Of a stretch of DNA of 64,000 bases, positions 46,301 through 56,425 are shown in pieces. The notes under the pieces were generated by a model that was not told the origin of the DNA, searched no databases, and worked only from the letters and a program-made list of their open reading frames with translations. This stretch comes from Poa pratensis (taxonomy: Eukaryota; Streptophyta; Magnoliopsida; Poales; Poaceae). Position numbers and translations under genes: made by a program. The stretch lies in the NCBI GenBank assembly GCA_947311845.1, contig CAMZMU010000107.1, positions 15,505,929 through 15,569,928 of the forward strand, read 5' to 3'. Every line of letters starts with the position of its first letter. Positions within the stretch are counted from its first letter, which is position 1.

Positions 46301-49300
46301 AGAAGCATGTGATCCATTCCCCATTAAGACGCTTGAATCTGCGACCTGATAAGAAGTGAACATAGAGATGTCAGCACATACATGAACATTAGCACCCGTA
46401 TCAATCCACCAACATGGAGATTGAAATACTGAAAGCACAGTCGGTAAATTACCGTACCCATCAGCATTGCTAGCGGTCACGACGTTGACATGCTTCTTCC
46501 CTTTCTTGTCTGCACGATCTGGGCAGTCCACAGAGAAGTGTCCGGGCTCTCCACAAGTGTAGCACTTTAGCTCAGATTTGTTCAGCATCTTCTTCTTCTT
46601 CTTGAAAGAAGTAGTCTTGGTAGGCATGTTGAAGGAAGACTTGCTCTTTGCCTTGCTCTTGCCATGGTGAAAGTTCTTCTGCACCATGTTGGCGCTAGAC
46701 TGACCTTCACCACCTCTCTCAGCAGTGTCCTTAGCCCGAGCCTTCTCCTCAACATCAAGAGACGCTATCAGGTTTTCAACCGAAATCTCCTGTCTCTTGT
46801 GTTTGAGAGTTGTGGCGAAGTTCCTCCATGAAGAGGGCAACTTTGCAATAATGCATCCAGCCACAAACTTGTCAGGTAAGGCACACTTAGCGTGCTCAAG
46901 CTCCTTAGCAATGCACTGTATCTCATGAGCCTGTTCGACTACAGAACGGTTGTTAGCCATCCTGAAGTCATGGAAGCTCTCCATGATGTACAGTTCACTG
47001 CCAGCATCTGCTACACCGAACTTAGCGTTCAGTGCCTCCCAGAGCTCTTTGGCATCTGTAATGTGCATGTACACATCAAACAGCTTGTTGCTAAGAGCAC
47101 TCAGAACGAGTCCCACAAAGGCAGTATTGGTTTCCTTGAACTTGTTCTGATCCTCGTCAGATATAGTTCCTTCAGGTAAACCCTCACTAGCCTCGAACAC
47201 TTTCAGAGATCGCAACCACAGTGTGGTCTTGTACTGCCATCTCTTAAAGTCCACACCGGTAAACTTGTCCGGCCTCAGCGCATCAGATAGATGTCCCATG
47301 TTTAACTCAGGAAATTGCCTATAACACATATAAGGTTTTTGGATTGTTGGATAATTAGGCAATAATTCCATGATTAATTCCAGAATATTAAACATAACTA
47401 CACCAGCTACTAACATGTAGAATACGAACATACTAGATGTACTAATCAACATGAACAGCAGCAACACATACGCCAACAGATCCATAGCAAAACAGTTCAG
47501 AACACGCCGCACGTACCGAACGGTTGTAGAGGAAGTAGTCGTTGGAGCAGCGACGGCAGCAGCTTGAGCGGCGACGGTAGCAGCTCGAAGGAGACGACGT
47601 TGGAGACGAGTCGCCCGCGGACCCGGAGATCGTCCAGGAAGTCGAGCCGTGATGAAGAACTTGAAAGCAGTCGCGCGGAGCGCTTCCCAAAAACCTTATT
47701 CGCCCTCTCCCGTACAGGATCACAAGGACGAGCGGTTCCGGAGACCTGCTGTCCCGTTCGCCGGTGCACGCCGGCGCACGGGATGGAGTAGACTACGGTG
47801 GCGGCGCAAGGCACGAGATTGGCAAAACCTAGATTGGTTCGGTGGTTTGCAGCGCACGACTTTATATAGTGCGGCTCGGGAAAACCCTAACGGGTACAAC
47901 GTGGGCCAAGTCCACGTCGCGCACGTTTTAGGTCGGTTACAGTAGCCCACGATCCGGGAGCGACCCGAACCGACTAACTGTGACGCGTCCGTCCAAACCG
48001 TTTTCCCGGACTGCAAAAATAAAGCTCGGCTCGGCGAGATTCCCGCAACCCGCGGCGCGTCGTGACGAGACGGGCGGGCGGTGCGGTGCGTGCGAGCGGC
48101 GGCGGAGGAGGAGGAGGAGTGCGCACGAGAGAGCCTCTTGTTCTCACAAGCTTACCAAGTGGTACAACACTCCACCTTATAAGGTGGTGTTTGTCTCCTC
48201 CAACTAGCAATGTGGGACTAAACTTTAGCACCACTTTGCACCTCCAAAATTCTGCCATGCACATGGGCCAATTTGAGATTTTCAGGAATTTTATTGGGCT
48301 GCCCAAAATGGGCCCAAAATCTAACAATCCCCCACCAGATCTCAAATTCCCATTTAGAGATTTTGCCAAACCTCGTTTCTTGTTTATATACCAGTGTTTC
48401 AGCAGAGACTGTTAAGTTGAACTTCCGCCTAGAGCTTCAAGCTACATCTACCAGCAACTTGAACAATGGACGAACCTTGAATTGCAAGTTTGGTGCCAAT
48501 AGACTTCACTCAAAGTCATAACCAGTACGTGGCTGCCAGTAGCCTACCCCGCGGGTGGAGCATATGCGTCATACTCCCTGGTCTCTTCATGAGCTTACTA
48601 GAGATCACCCAAATCTCATAGACTGCGACGTTTAACAGTCGGACTCATATAGGTGTGTTCTTTCAAGGTCGCTCTGTAGGACAGCACCTTTGCTACGAAT
48701 AGCCAACAAAACACATTAAGGCATATTGCCAACCTGCCTTACAGAATGTGAGAGTTATGCATCTTCCCACGGAGAGGGTTATAAAATAACTCTCCTCAGT
48801 TAAACCACTAGCTTGTTCTTCCCAGGTCCTAATTCACGGGATCTCCGATCACATAGGTTGGGTTACCACTATGGTGTAACACTCACGGGTCTCAACCCCA
48901 TCTCCCTCGATGCACTATCTATCACATTACGTGATAGTCCCTTCGTAAAGGGATCTGCCAGGTTTTTGTCTGTTTGAATATAACTAACAGTTATTACTCC
49001 GGAGTTTCTCATTTTCCTGACAGACTTCAAGCGTCTCTTGACGTGTCTTGATGACTTCGCATTATCCTTAGCACTGTTCACTTTCGTAATAACCGTTTGG
49101 TTGTCACAGTTCATAAGGATGGCCGGTAATGGTTTCTCAACCACCGGCAAGTCCATCAAGAGCTCACGCAGCCATTCTGCCTCAACAGAAGCTGTATCTA
49201 AAGCAGCAAGTTCTGCTTCCATGGTTGACCTCGTCAAAATGGTCTGTTTGCAAGACCTCCATGACACTGCGCCACCTCCAAGAATAAATGCATATCCACT

Positions 49301-52300
49301 TGTGGCGTAGAGCTCATCAACATCTGAGATCCAGTTCGCATCACAGTATCCCTCAAGCACCGCAGGGTGCCCTGAATAGTGAATCCCATAACTCATTGTA
49401 CCGTTCAGATAGCGCATGACCCTTTCAAGTGCATGCCAATGATCAATACCCGGGTTAGACATGAACCTGCTCAACTTGCTCACAGCAAAAGAGATATCAG
49501 GTCTTGTCGCGCTCGCAAGGTACATGAGTGAACCGATCACTTGAGAATATCTTAATTGATCTCTCGTTTCCTTTTTGTTCTTTCTGAGTGTCACACTGGG
49601 ATCATAGGGTGTTGGAGAAGGCTTGCTGTCTATATAACCAAAGCGGCTCAAGACCTTCTCAACATAGTGTGATTGCGTTAACGTAATCCCACTCTCATCC
49701 CTAATCAGCTTAATGTTCAGGATCACATCAGCTTGTCCCAGATCTTTCATATCAAAGCTCTTTGACAGGAAAGACTTGACCTCATTTATCACTATCATGC
49801 TTGTACCGAAAATCAGTATGTCATCAACATACAAGCATAATATAACACTATCGCCCCCACCATGGCGATAATATACACACCTATCAGCCTCATTGATGGC
49901 AAAGCCTGCAGAAGTTAAAGTTCTGTCAAACTTCTCATGCCATTGCTTAGGTGCTTGCTTCAGCCCATACAAAGATTTTAACAATTTGCACACCTTTCTC
50001 TCTTCACCTTTTACTACAAACCCATCAGGCTGATCCATATAGATTTCCTCTTCCAACTCTCCGTTAAGGAAAGCTGTCTTTACGTCCATTTGATGAACGA
50101 TAAGACCATAGGAGGCAGCCAGGGAAAGTAGTACTCGAATGGTGGTGAGTCTAGCAACAGGTGAATAGGTGTCAAAGTAATCTTCGCCTTCGCGCTGGGT
50201 GTAGCCCTTGGCTACAAGCCGTGCCTTGTACTTCTCAATAGTACCATCAGGCCTTAGCTTCTTCTTGAACACCCACTTACAACCCACAGGTTTGCAGCCG
50301 TAGGGTCGTTCAGATAATTCCCAAGTTCCATTAGAAAGAATCGAGTCCATCTCATTATGGACAGCTTCTTTCCAGTCATCAGCATCAGGAGATGCAAATG
50401 CCTCTGCAATGGACGTGGGAGTATTGTCCACAAGGTACACAATGAAATCATCACCAAAGGATTTTTCAGTCCTCTGTCTCTTGCTCCTCTTGGGAGCTGA
50501 TTCATTGTCATCCTTCTCAAGGACTTCCTCAACAAGTGGTTGTTCAGAATGATCAACAGATGTACTAGGTTCAGCAAATATCTCAGAAGAAATTCTAGCA
50601 ATGCTATGCATATCCTTCATAGGAAACATGTTCTCAAAAAATGTTGCATCACGAGATTCCAAAATAGTATCAACATGCATATCAGGTATCTCAGATTTAA
50701 CCACTAAAAATCTATAGCAAATGCTCCGCTGAGCATAACCTAGAAAGACACAATCCACTGTCTTCGGTCCAAGTTTTCGTTTCTTAGGAATTGGAACATT
50801 GACTTTCGCCAAACATCCCCAAGTACGAAAATAAGAAAGTGATGGTTTTCTCCCAGACCACTCCTCGTAAGGTGTCTTCTCTTTATCCTTGTTAGGAACT
50901 CTATTCAGGACATGACACGAAGTCAACAAAGCCTCCCCCCACCATGCCTTAGATAAACCAGCAGTGTCCAACATGGCGTTCACCAAGTCGGTCAGCGTGC
51001 GGTTTTTCCTCTCGGCAACCCCGTTTGATTGGGGCGAATAGGGAGGCGTCCTCTCATGAATAATACCATGTTCCTCACAGAATTCATCAAATACGTTGGA
51101 GAAATACTCGCCACCACGATCTGACCTAAGACGTTTGATCTTTCTCTCTAATTGATTTTCAACTTCAGCTTTATAAATTTTAAAGTAGTCTAAAGCTTCA
51201 TCTTTAGTGTGCAACAAATATACATAACAGAACCTAGTAGCGTCATCGATTAAAGTCATGAAATATCTCTTATCACCTTTTGTCAACACGCCATTCATCT
51301 CACATAGATCCGAATGTACGAGTTCTAGAGGTGCCAAGTTTCTCTCCTCGGCCGCCTTGTGAGGCTTTCGAGGTTGCTTAGATTGCACACAGCTATGGCA
51401 CTTAGAACCTTTGGCAATGGTGAAAGTAGGAATTAAACTCAAACTGGAAAGTCTACTCATTAAACCAAAATTAACATGACATAAACGAGAGTGCCAAACA
51501 TTAGCATCCGAATCCACACTGCCACAAATATGGTTTACTGACTTATTACAAAAATCCGATAATGAAAAGCGGAACAAGCCTCCGCACTCATACCCTTTAC
51601 CAATAAATTGTCCAAACTTTGACACAACTACTTTATTGGACTCCAAGACTAATTTAAACCCATCTCTGCATAGAAGGGAGCCGCTAACAAGATTCTTGTT
51701 CATAGTAGGGACATGCTGCACGTTCCTCAGCTGCACGATCTTCCCCGAAGTAAACTTCAGATCTACCGTGCCAACACCACGAACAGAAGCATGTGATCCA
51801 TTCCCCATTAAGACGCTTGAATCTGCGACCTGATAAGAAGTGAACATAGAGATGTCAGCACATACATGAACATTAGCACCCGTATCAATCCACCAACATG
51901 GAGATTGAAATACTGAAAGCACAGTCGGTAAATTACCGTACCCATCAGCATTGCTAGCGGTCACGACGTTGACATGCTTCTTCCCTTTCTTGTCTGCACG
52001 ATCTGGGCAGTCCACAGAGAAGTGTCCGGGCTCTCCACAAGTGTAGCACTTTAGCTCAGATTTGTTCAGCATCTTCTTCTTCTTCTTGAAAGAAGTAGTC
52101 TTGGTAGGCATGTTGAAGGAAGACTTGCTCTTTGCCTTGCTCTTGCCATGGTGAAAGTTCTTCTGCACCATGTTGGCGCTAGACTGACCTTCACCACCTC
52201 TCTCAGCAGTGTCCTTAGCCCGAGCCTTCTCCTCAACATCAAGAGACGCTATCAGGTTTTCAACCGAAATCTCCTGTCTCTTGTGTTTGAGAGTTGTGGC

Positions 52301-54143
52301 GAAGTTCCTCCATGAAGAGGGCAACTTTGCAATAATGCATCCAGCCACAAACTTGTCAGGTAAGGCACACTTAGCGTGCTCAAGCTCCTTAGCAATGCAC
52401 TGTATCTCATGAGCCTGTTCGACTACAGAACGGTTGTTAGCCATCCTGAAGTCATGGAAGCTCTCCATGATGTACAGTTCACTGCCAGCATCTGCTACAC
52501 CGAACTTAGCGTTCAGTGCCTCCCAGAGCTCTTTGGCATCTGTAATGTGCATGTACACATCAAACAGCTTGTTGCTAAGAGCACTCAGAACGAGTCCCAC
52601 AAAGGCAGTATTGGTTTCCTTGAACTTGTTCTGATCCTCGTCAGATATAGTTCCTTCAGGTAAACCCTCACTAGCCTCGAACACTTTCAGAGATCGCAAC
52701 CACAGTGTGGTCTTGTACTGCCATCTCTTAAAGTCCACACCGGTAAACTTGTCCGGCCTCAGCGCATCAGATAGATGTCCCATGTTTAACTCAGGAAATT
52801 GCCTATAACACATATAAGGTTTTTGGATTGTTGGATAATTAGGCAATAATTCCATGATTAATTCCAGAATATTAAACATAACTACACCAGCTACTAACAT
52901 GTAGAATACGAACATACTAGATGTACTAATCAACATGAACAGCAGCAACACATACGCCAACAGATCCATAGCAAAACAGTTCAGAACACGCCGCACGTAC
53001 CGAACGGTTGTAGAGGAAGTAGTCGTTGGAGCAGCGACGGCAGCAGCTTGAGCGGCGACGGTAGCAGCTCGAAGGAGACGACGTTGGAGACGAGTCGCCC
53101 GCGGACCCGGAGATCGTCCAGGAAGTCGAGCCGTGATGAAGAACTTGAAAGCAGTCGCGCGGAGCGCTTCCCAAAAACCTTATTCGCCCTCTCCCGTACA
53201 GGATCACAAGGACGAGCGGTTCCGGAGACCTGCTGTCCCGTTCGCCGGTGCACGCCGGCGCACGGGATGGAGTAGACTACGGTGGCGGCGCAAGGCACGA
53301 GATTGGCAAAACCTAGATTGGTTCGGTGGTTTGCAGCGCACGACTTTATATAGTGCGGCTCGGGAAAACCCTAACGGGTACAACGTGGGCCAAGTCCACG
53401 TCGCGCACGTTTTAGGTCGGTTACAGTAGCCCACGATCCGGGAGCGACCCGAACGACTAACTGTGACGCGTCCGTCCAAACCGTTTTCCCGGACTGCAAA
53501 AATAAAGCTCGGCTCGGCGAGATTCCCGCAACCCGCGGCGCGTCGTGACGAGACGGGCGGGCGGTGCGGTGCGTGCGAGCGGCGGCGGAGGAGGAGGAGG
53601 AGTGCGCACGAGAGAGCCTCTTGTTCTCACAAGCTTACCAAGTGGTACAACACTCCACCTTATAAGGTGGTGTTTGTCTCCTCCAACTAGCAATGTGGGA
53701 CTAAACTTTAGCACCACTTTGCACCTCCAAAATTCTGCCATGCACATGGGCCAATTTGAGATTTTCAGGAATTTTATTGGGCTGCCCAAAATGGGCCCAA
53801 AATCTAACAACTAGGGTATGGTCACGGCTCACCTCGAGGCACTGGACCCAGCCGTCGCGGCGGCCGAGCTCCTTGAAGAGGAGGAAGCAGTGCTCGGTGC
53901 GGACCACCTTGACGTGCCGGTCCAGCACGGCCACCAGTCGCTCCTTGCCGCCGCCCGTCTGCCGAAGGAAGAACCGCACCAGCTCCGCCGCCTCAGCGGC
54001 CGGGTCCGCCGCTTCCCCGGCGTCCGCTCCCCGCCGCTTGCCCCTAGCGGCCGCAGCCCCGGCCGCCACCGCCGCGTGGCGCGGGTAAGCCAGGGCCGGA
54101 TGGCGCTGCGGCCAGGACTCGACGTGTTCGGGTAGGCGAGCAT
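40389..54143 (-). CDS. Plastid PPR protein (EMB2453/At4g39620-like), two exons split by a 12 kb intron
   Basis: Exon 1 is 53833-54143 and exon 2 is 40389-41687. Exon 1 encodes [39 protein letters not shown] and VQCLE, ending at GTGAGC. Exon 2 starts [20 protein letters not shown] after GCTAG and continues with about ten PPR repeats to [14 protein letters not shown] and a Ser-rich tail. Joined in phase 0 it matches the order of Arabidopsis At4g39620, an essential P-class PPR protein predicted in the chloroplast. The intron (41688-53832) is filled by a copia tandem (41857-53809); without it the intron would be about 190 bp. The ATG at 54141-54143 is one frame off from the rest, a base missing near the GG at 54115-54116 (a C-run on the coding strand). 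Expected length is about 536 residues. Confidence 0.85.
41857..42841 (-). repeat. 3' LTR of the copia tandem
   Basis: TG...CA bounded. Contains a GGA microsatellite one unit longer than in the other two LTRs and a TAG where they have TCG near 42120. The TATA string lies at 42372-42381. Confidence 0.9.
43385..47299 (-). CDS. Copia Gag-Pol polyprotein, downstream unit
   Basis: Identical at the protein level to the frame at 48869-52783, including the catalytic residues and stop. The start is the ATG at 47297-47299. Being identical over 1,304 residues, the two copies arose together or very recently. This unit could be transcribed from the middle LTR. Confidence 0.93.
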   Translation of the reverse strand: MGHLSDALRPDKFTGVDFKRWQYKTTLWLRSLKVFEASEGLPEGTISDEDQNKFKETNTAFVGLVLSALSNKLFDVYMHITDAKELWEALNAKFGVADAGSELYIMESFHDFRMANNRSVVEQAHEIQCIAKELEHAKCALPDKFVAGCIIAKLPSSWRNFATTLKHKRQEISVENLIASLDVEEKARAKDTAERGGEGQSSANMVQKNFHHGKSKAKSKSSFNMPTKTTSFKKKKKMLNKSELKCYTCGEPGHFSVDCPDRADKKGKKHVNVVTASNADGYGNLPTVLSVFQSPCWWIDTGANVHVCADISMFTSYQVADSSVLMGNGSHASVRGVGTVDLKFTSGKIVQLRNVQHVPTMNKNLVSGSLLCRDGFKLVLESNKVVVSKFGQFIGKGYECGGLFRFSLSDFCNKSVNHICGSVDSDANVWHSRLCHVNFGLMSRLSSLSLIPTFTIAKGSKCHSCVQSKQPRKPHKAAEERNLAPLELVHSDLCEMNGVLTKGDKRYFMTLIDDATRFCYVYLLHTKDEALDYFKIYKAEVENQLERKIKRLRSDRGGEYFSNVFDEFCEEHGIIHERTPPYSPQSNGVAERKNRTLTDLVNAMLDTAGLSKAWWGEALLTSCHVLNRVPNKDKEKTPYEEWSGRKPSLSYFRTWGCLAKVNVPIPKKRKLGPKTVDCVFLGYAQRSICYRFLVVKSEIPDMHVDTILESRDATFFENMFPMKDMHSIARISSEIFAEPSTSVDHSEQPLVEEVLEKDDNESAPKRSKRQRTEKSFGDDFIVYLVDNTPTSIAEAFASPDADDWKEAVHNEMDSILSNGTWELSERPYGCKPVGCKWVFKKKLRPDGTIEKYKARLVAKGYTQREGEDYFDTYSPVARLTTIRVLLSLAASYGLIVHQMDVKTAFLNGELEEEIYMDQPDGFVVKGEERKVCKLLKSLYGLKQAPKQWHEKFDRTLTSAGFAINEADRCVYYRHGGGDSVILCLYVDDILIFGTSMIVINEVKSFLSKSFDMKDLGQADVILNIKLIRDESGITLTQSHYVEKVLSRFGYIDSKPSPTPYDPSVTLRKNKKETRDQLRYSQVIGSLMYLASATRPDISFAVSKLSRFMSNPGIDHWHALERVMRYLNGTMSYGIHYSGHPAVLEGYCDANWISDVDELYATSGYAFILGGGAVSWRSCKQTILTRSTMEAELAALDTASVEAEWLRELLMDLPVVEKPLPAILMNCDNQTVITKVNSAKDNAKSSRHVKRRLKSVRKMRNSGVITVSYIQTDKNLADPFTKGLSRNVIDSASREMGLRPVSVTP
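47319..47516 (-). other. Putative leader intron of the second copia unit
   Basis: Same donor and acceptor as at 52803-53000, here across the middle LTR border. Confidence 0.4.
47345..48326 (-). repeat. Middle LTR, shared by the two internal regions
   Basis: Serves as 3' LTR of one unit and 5' LTR of the next. TATA string at 47870-47879. No target duplication at either edge, as expected for unequal recombination. Confidence 0.9.
48869..52783 (-). CDS. Copia Gag-Pol polyprotein, upstream unit
   Basis: The start chosen is the ATG at 52781-52783 ([20 protein letters not shown]). The frame is also open 71 codons further upstream into the LTR, but that part is probably intron. Domains in order: UBN2-type gag (1-230), zinc knuckle [14 protein letters not shown] (246-259), protease WWIDTGA (Asp 300), GAG-pre-integrase [10 protein letters not shown] (about 430), integrase with Asp 492, Asp 555 and Glu 591 in D-D-35-E spacing, reverse transcriptase with YVDD (about 985), and RNase H with [10 protein letters not shown] (about 1190). 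No stop or frameshift; 1,304 residues. The order PR-INT-RT-RH defines Ty1/copia. It appears capable of function. Confidence 0.93.
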   Translation of the reverse strand: MGHLSDALRPDKFTGVDFKRWQYKTTLWLRSLKVFEASEGLPEGTISDEDQNKFKETNTAFVGLVLSALSNKLFDVYMHITDAKELWEALNAKFGVADAGSELYIMESFHDFRMANNRSVVEQAHEIQCIAKELEHAKCALPDKFVAGCIIAKLPSSWRNFATTLKHKRQEISVENLIASLDVEEKARAKDTAERGGEGQSSANMVQKNFHHGKSKAKSKSSFNMPTKTTSFKKKKKMLNKSELKCYTCGEPGHFSVDCPDRADKKGKKHVNVVTASNADGYGNLPTVLSVFQSPCWWIDTGANVHVCADISMFTSYQVADSSVLMGNGSHASVRGVGTVDLKFTSGKIVQLRNVQHVPTMNKNLVSGSLLCRDGFKLVLESNKVVVSKFGQFIGKGYECGGLFRFSLSDFCNKSVNHICGSVDSDANVWHSRLCHVNFGLMSRLSSLSLIPTFTIAKGSKCHSCVQSKQPRKPHKAAEERNLAPLELVHSDLCEMNGVLTKGDKRYFMTLIDDATRFCYVYLLHTKDEALDYFKIYKAEVENQLERKIKRLRSDRGGEYFSNVFDEFCEEHGIIHERTPPYSPQSNGVAERKNRTLTDLVNAMLDTAGLSKAWWGEALLTSCHVLNRVPNKDKEKTPYEEWSGRKPSLSYFRTWGCLAKVNVPIPKKRKLGPKTVDCVFLGYAQRSICYRFLVVKSEIPDMHVDTILESRDATFFENMFPMKDMHSIARISSEIFAEPSTSVDHSEQPLVEEVLEKDDNESAPKRSKRQRTEKSFGDDFIVYLVDNTPTSIAEAFASPDADDWKEAVHNEMDSILSNGTWELSERPYGCKPVGCKWVFKKKLRPDGTIEKYKARLVAKGYTQREGEDYFDTYSPVARLTTIRVLLSLAASYGLIVHQMDVKTAFLNGELEEEIYMDQPDGFVVKGEERKVCKLLKSLYGLKQAPKQWHEKFDRTLTSAGFAINEADRCVYYRHGGGDSVILCLYVDDILIFGTSMIVINEVKSFLSKSFDMKDLGQADVILNIKLIRDESGITLTQSHYVEKVLSRFGYIDSKPSPTPYDPSVTLRKNKKETRDQLRYSQVIGSLMYLASATRPDISFAVSKLSRFMSNPGIDHWHALERVMRYLNGTMSYGIHYSGHPAVLEGYCDANWISDVDELYATSGYAFILGGGAVSWRSCKQTILTRSTMEAELAALDTASVEAEWLRELLMDLPVVEKPLPAILMNCDNQTVITKVNSAKDNAKSSRHVKRRLKSVRKMRNSGVITVSYIQTDKNLADPFTKGLSRNVIDSASREMGLRPVSVTP
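52803..53000 (-). other. Putative leader intron crossing the 5' LTR/internal border
   Basis: A strong donor (CG|GTACGT) inside the LTR and an acceptor (TTATAG|GC) 20 bases before the gag ATG bound a T-rich 198-base segment. Splicing would remove the LTR end, the presumed primer site and an upstream ATG, and place a short leader before MGHLSD. Confidence 0.4.
52829..53809 (-). repeat. 5' LTR of the copia tandem
   Basis: Lies 23 bases inside the intron from PPR exon 1. Differs from the middle LTR by one missing C near 53455. Ends directly at actag. Confidence 0.9.
53344..53353 (-). promoter_or_regulatory. Probable TATA box of the 5' LTR
   Basis: CTATATAAAG on the minus strand, within a GC-rich LTR. 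The expected transcript start is about 30 bases downstream (near 53315), giving a leader of some 480 bases of LTR. The same box exists in the other two LTRs. Confidence 0.6.
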
Positions 54144-54378
54144 CTGGGCGGTGGATTAATGGAGAGATTCTCGGAGCTGCATTGGGTTGGGTCTGCGAAT
54201 GGCGAGTAGCTCGGAGAGTTGGAGGTTCTGCCGTTCTGGGTTCTGGATAGGGGGAGGGGATGAGTGGGGTTTGGACGGCTGAGATGGGGTGTGTTTGGGA
54301 GATGGACGGTAGATTTGGCTTGGGATTAAAAGGGCAATCAAGCAAAAAAAAAAAGGAACCGGATTAATTCGGGGGTAT

Positions 54379-54450
54379 TGAACCCGACGTGAATCGAACA
54401 CGCAACCTTCTGATCTGGAGTCAGACGCGCTACCATTGCGCCACAGATCC
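54379..54450 (-). tRNA. tRNA-Trp (CCA)
   Basis: The 72-base cloverleaf on the minus strand has acceptor GGATCTG pairing with CGGGTTC (one G-T pair at 6/67), D-arm TGGCGCAATGGTAGCG, anticodon loop CTCCAGA with CCA, and T-arm GCGTGTTCGATTCACG. The A box and B box are intact. It lies about 235 bases upstream of the PPR start codon, on the same strand. No encoded CCA end, as expected for a nuclear gene. Confidence 0.92.
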
Positions 54451-55336
54451 GGTGATACTAACATGATGATATTTTCTTATTCGTCTTTTGGACATTCTTT
54501 ATTGTGAAGTATTTTCTGTTCGATTTTCTACCTAAGACCAACAAGATGGGAGGTAATTTGGATAAAAGTCCCCTTTATGCAGCGGAGATTATGATGGCTG
54601 GTTAATTACTCCGACGCTTCCTCGAGTTCTTGTGTGAGATGCATGATTATCTCCGGGTAGAACCTAAAACTAGGTAGGAAAAAAAATATAAATACACCAA
54701 ACAATTCAGAATTCTAAGAAGAAAAACTAGTATACCTAATAAAAGAGAACATAGGATATTCAATTTCTTATTAGGAAACTACTACACCTAAGAAAAAAAT
54801 AAAAGGAGTATTTTATCAGTGTATAAAATTCTAACACATGCATGCAATAATGCACCAATGTTTTAGAAAAAATATTTTTCACCCATGGCATATAAAACAA
54901 GTAGTGATCTAAAATAACAATAGGTGGCACAGCTAGTTACAGTTATTGATTTACTACTCTTCTTTGCAGTTCAAAAATGAAACATGTTTTCCATGAAAAT
55001 ATGTTCATCCATAGCATATTATGCATGATAACTTTTGTCGAACTTCTTAATCTTGTAAGAGTATTTACTAAAATAAAAATATCACTTGAGCTCGAGAGCC
55101 TCAGTTCCCTATTATGGAAATGAAAATCGAACACACAGATGAGCTACCATTGCTCCCCCTGTTCCATGAACACACATCTAAGGTGTCCAAACTTTTCCAT
55201 TTTGTTATTTGTTCATTATAATATTTTCATTGAGTTTGACAATGATGTCTTTTTAAGATTCTTTTGGCTTTGTTTTTAAATCTCTTACTTTACCTTATAA
55301 AGTAATATAAAAGTTAATCCGCATGTACCGGGGTAT
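54451..55336. other. No gene seen between the two tRNA-Trp copies
   Basis: AT-rich sequence. Nothing recognised except a possible short tRNA-like trace near 55135 (GATGAGCTACCATTGCTCC), too degraded to call. Confidence 0.4.
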
Positions 55337-55408
55337 TGAACCTGACGTGAATCGAACACGCAACCTTCTGATCTGGAGTCGGACGCGCTACCATTGCGCC
55401 ACGGATCC
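55337..55408 (-). tRNA. tRNA-Trp (CCA), second copy, possibly decayed
   Basis: Three bases differ from the copy at 54379. Two create mismatches: C29 faces A41 in the anticodon stem, and C6 faces A67 in the acceptor stem. The anticodon CCA and both box elements remain. Surrounding bases (GGGGTATTGAACC side) are also shared with the first copy, so it is a local duplication about 0.96 kb away. It may be a pseudogene. Confidence 0.75.
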
Positions 55409-56425
55409 CTGGTGCTTATGTAGACTAATTAAGCTTCAAATCATCCTAATCACACTTAACCTGGAGTTGTTATGCATATTCTATGAAAGTACCGCACATG
55501 GTTCACCCCTTCATCGGGAGCTCAGTTTCCAGTAATAAAAAGGGCATAAACTTCTCTAAGAGGTGTGATGACAGAACCTGCAACAGAAGTTACAGGACTA
55601 GCTCAGTGCACGGTTTGCTGAAAGACAAGTATACATATCATTTCATTTGCCGATTGATAGAAATGCCACATTCTGTGCACATCTACACAACTCTATCAGC
55701 GGATACATAACTACATACTGTAAACTTCGTGACCTGGAACACAGAGCAGCAAACTCGCTACAGTTGAGTATTTGAAACATATTACAAGATCTCAACAGCC
55801 AAAAGAGAAAATTACAACGGCTCCAGGCAGGGAGAAAAAAAATGATGTATTCAGTTACTATTTTTTTGCAGAAAAGAATGCCCATCCACATGTAGTCACT
55901 CAAGCCTCCTCTTATCACATGTGCAGATGTGCTGGTCTGATGAAGGCCAGCATTCTTGCGTGGCCTCGTGATAGCAATTACTGCAAAAGAATGAATACCG
56001 AATGAATATCATCACAAACAAAATTGACTGTTCACGTAAATAAACAGACTGTTGGCAGCCTAAGAACGTTCTTCTAGGGTTGCAAAATACAAATGCAAAG
56101 GCCTTTGCAAGAAACACTGTATTCCAAAAGCATTCTAGAGCTTGCATTGAGGTAGGTTGAATTACGAATGTACCCAATCTGATTTCGGAACCCAATCTTT
56201 TCAGAAACATAGTGTGTAAGCCCACATCTAACCATTTTATACTTATCTTTTCAGAAACATAGTGTGTACTATCGATCCAACAACCCACACAAGACCAAAT
56301 TCTGGAATCAAGTTATGTACTAGTATTCAACATTCCATCAGATATAATGATACAGAAGAACAGTTTCAGAGACGGCAGAAAAAGGACCTAAGCATCAAGT
56401 CGACGCGGGGTGGAATGGAAGCCTA
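55409..56425. other. 3' flank of atpD; one tandem repeat
   Basis: The string ATCTTTTCAGAAACATAGTG occurs at 56194 and 56245, a 51-bp tandem duplication just past the 3' end of atpD. No gene is recognised; the last few hundred bases are likely its 3' UTR. Confidence 0.4.

Larger units (their letters stand above)
41857..53809 (-). mobile_element. Tandem copia retrotransposon: LTR-internal-LTR-internal-LTR
   Basis: Three LTRs (985, 982 and 981 bp) surround two internal regions (42842-47344 and 48327-52828). The target duplication actag occurs only at the outer edges (41852-41856 and 53810-53814), so this is one insertion locus, not two neighbouring ones. The internal regions encode identical 1,304-residue polyproteins. 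In the stretches I compared, the LTRs differ by one substitution and a few indels, so the insertion is very young. It lies in the same orientation as the PPR gene. A purine-rich tract (GGTGGGGGAT on the minus strand) stands directly before the downstream LTRs. A tRNA-Met type primer site is not visible after the first LTR. Confidence 0.92.

Noticed and set aside
52784..52996. 71-residue hydrophobic N-terminal extension of the copia polyprotein
   Set aside because: Bounded by splice consensus sites and T-rich; more likely an intron than a membrane anchor.
53701..54345. 214-codon minus-strand frame as a separate gene
   Set aside because: Its middle is exon 1 of the PPR gene; the rest is promoter and LTR sequence.
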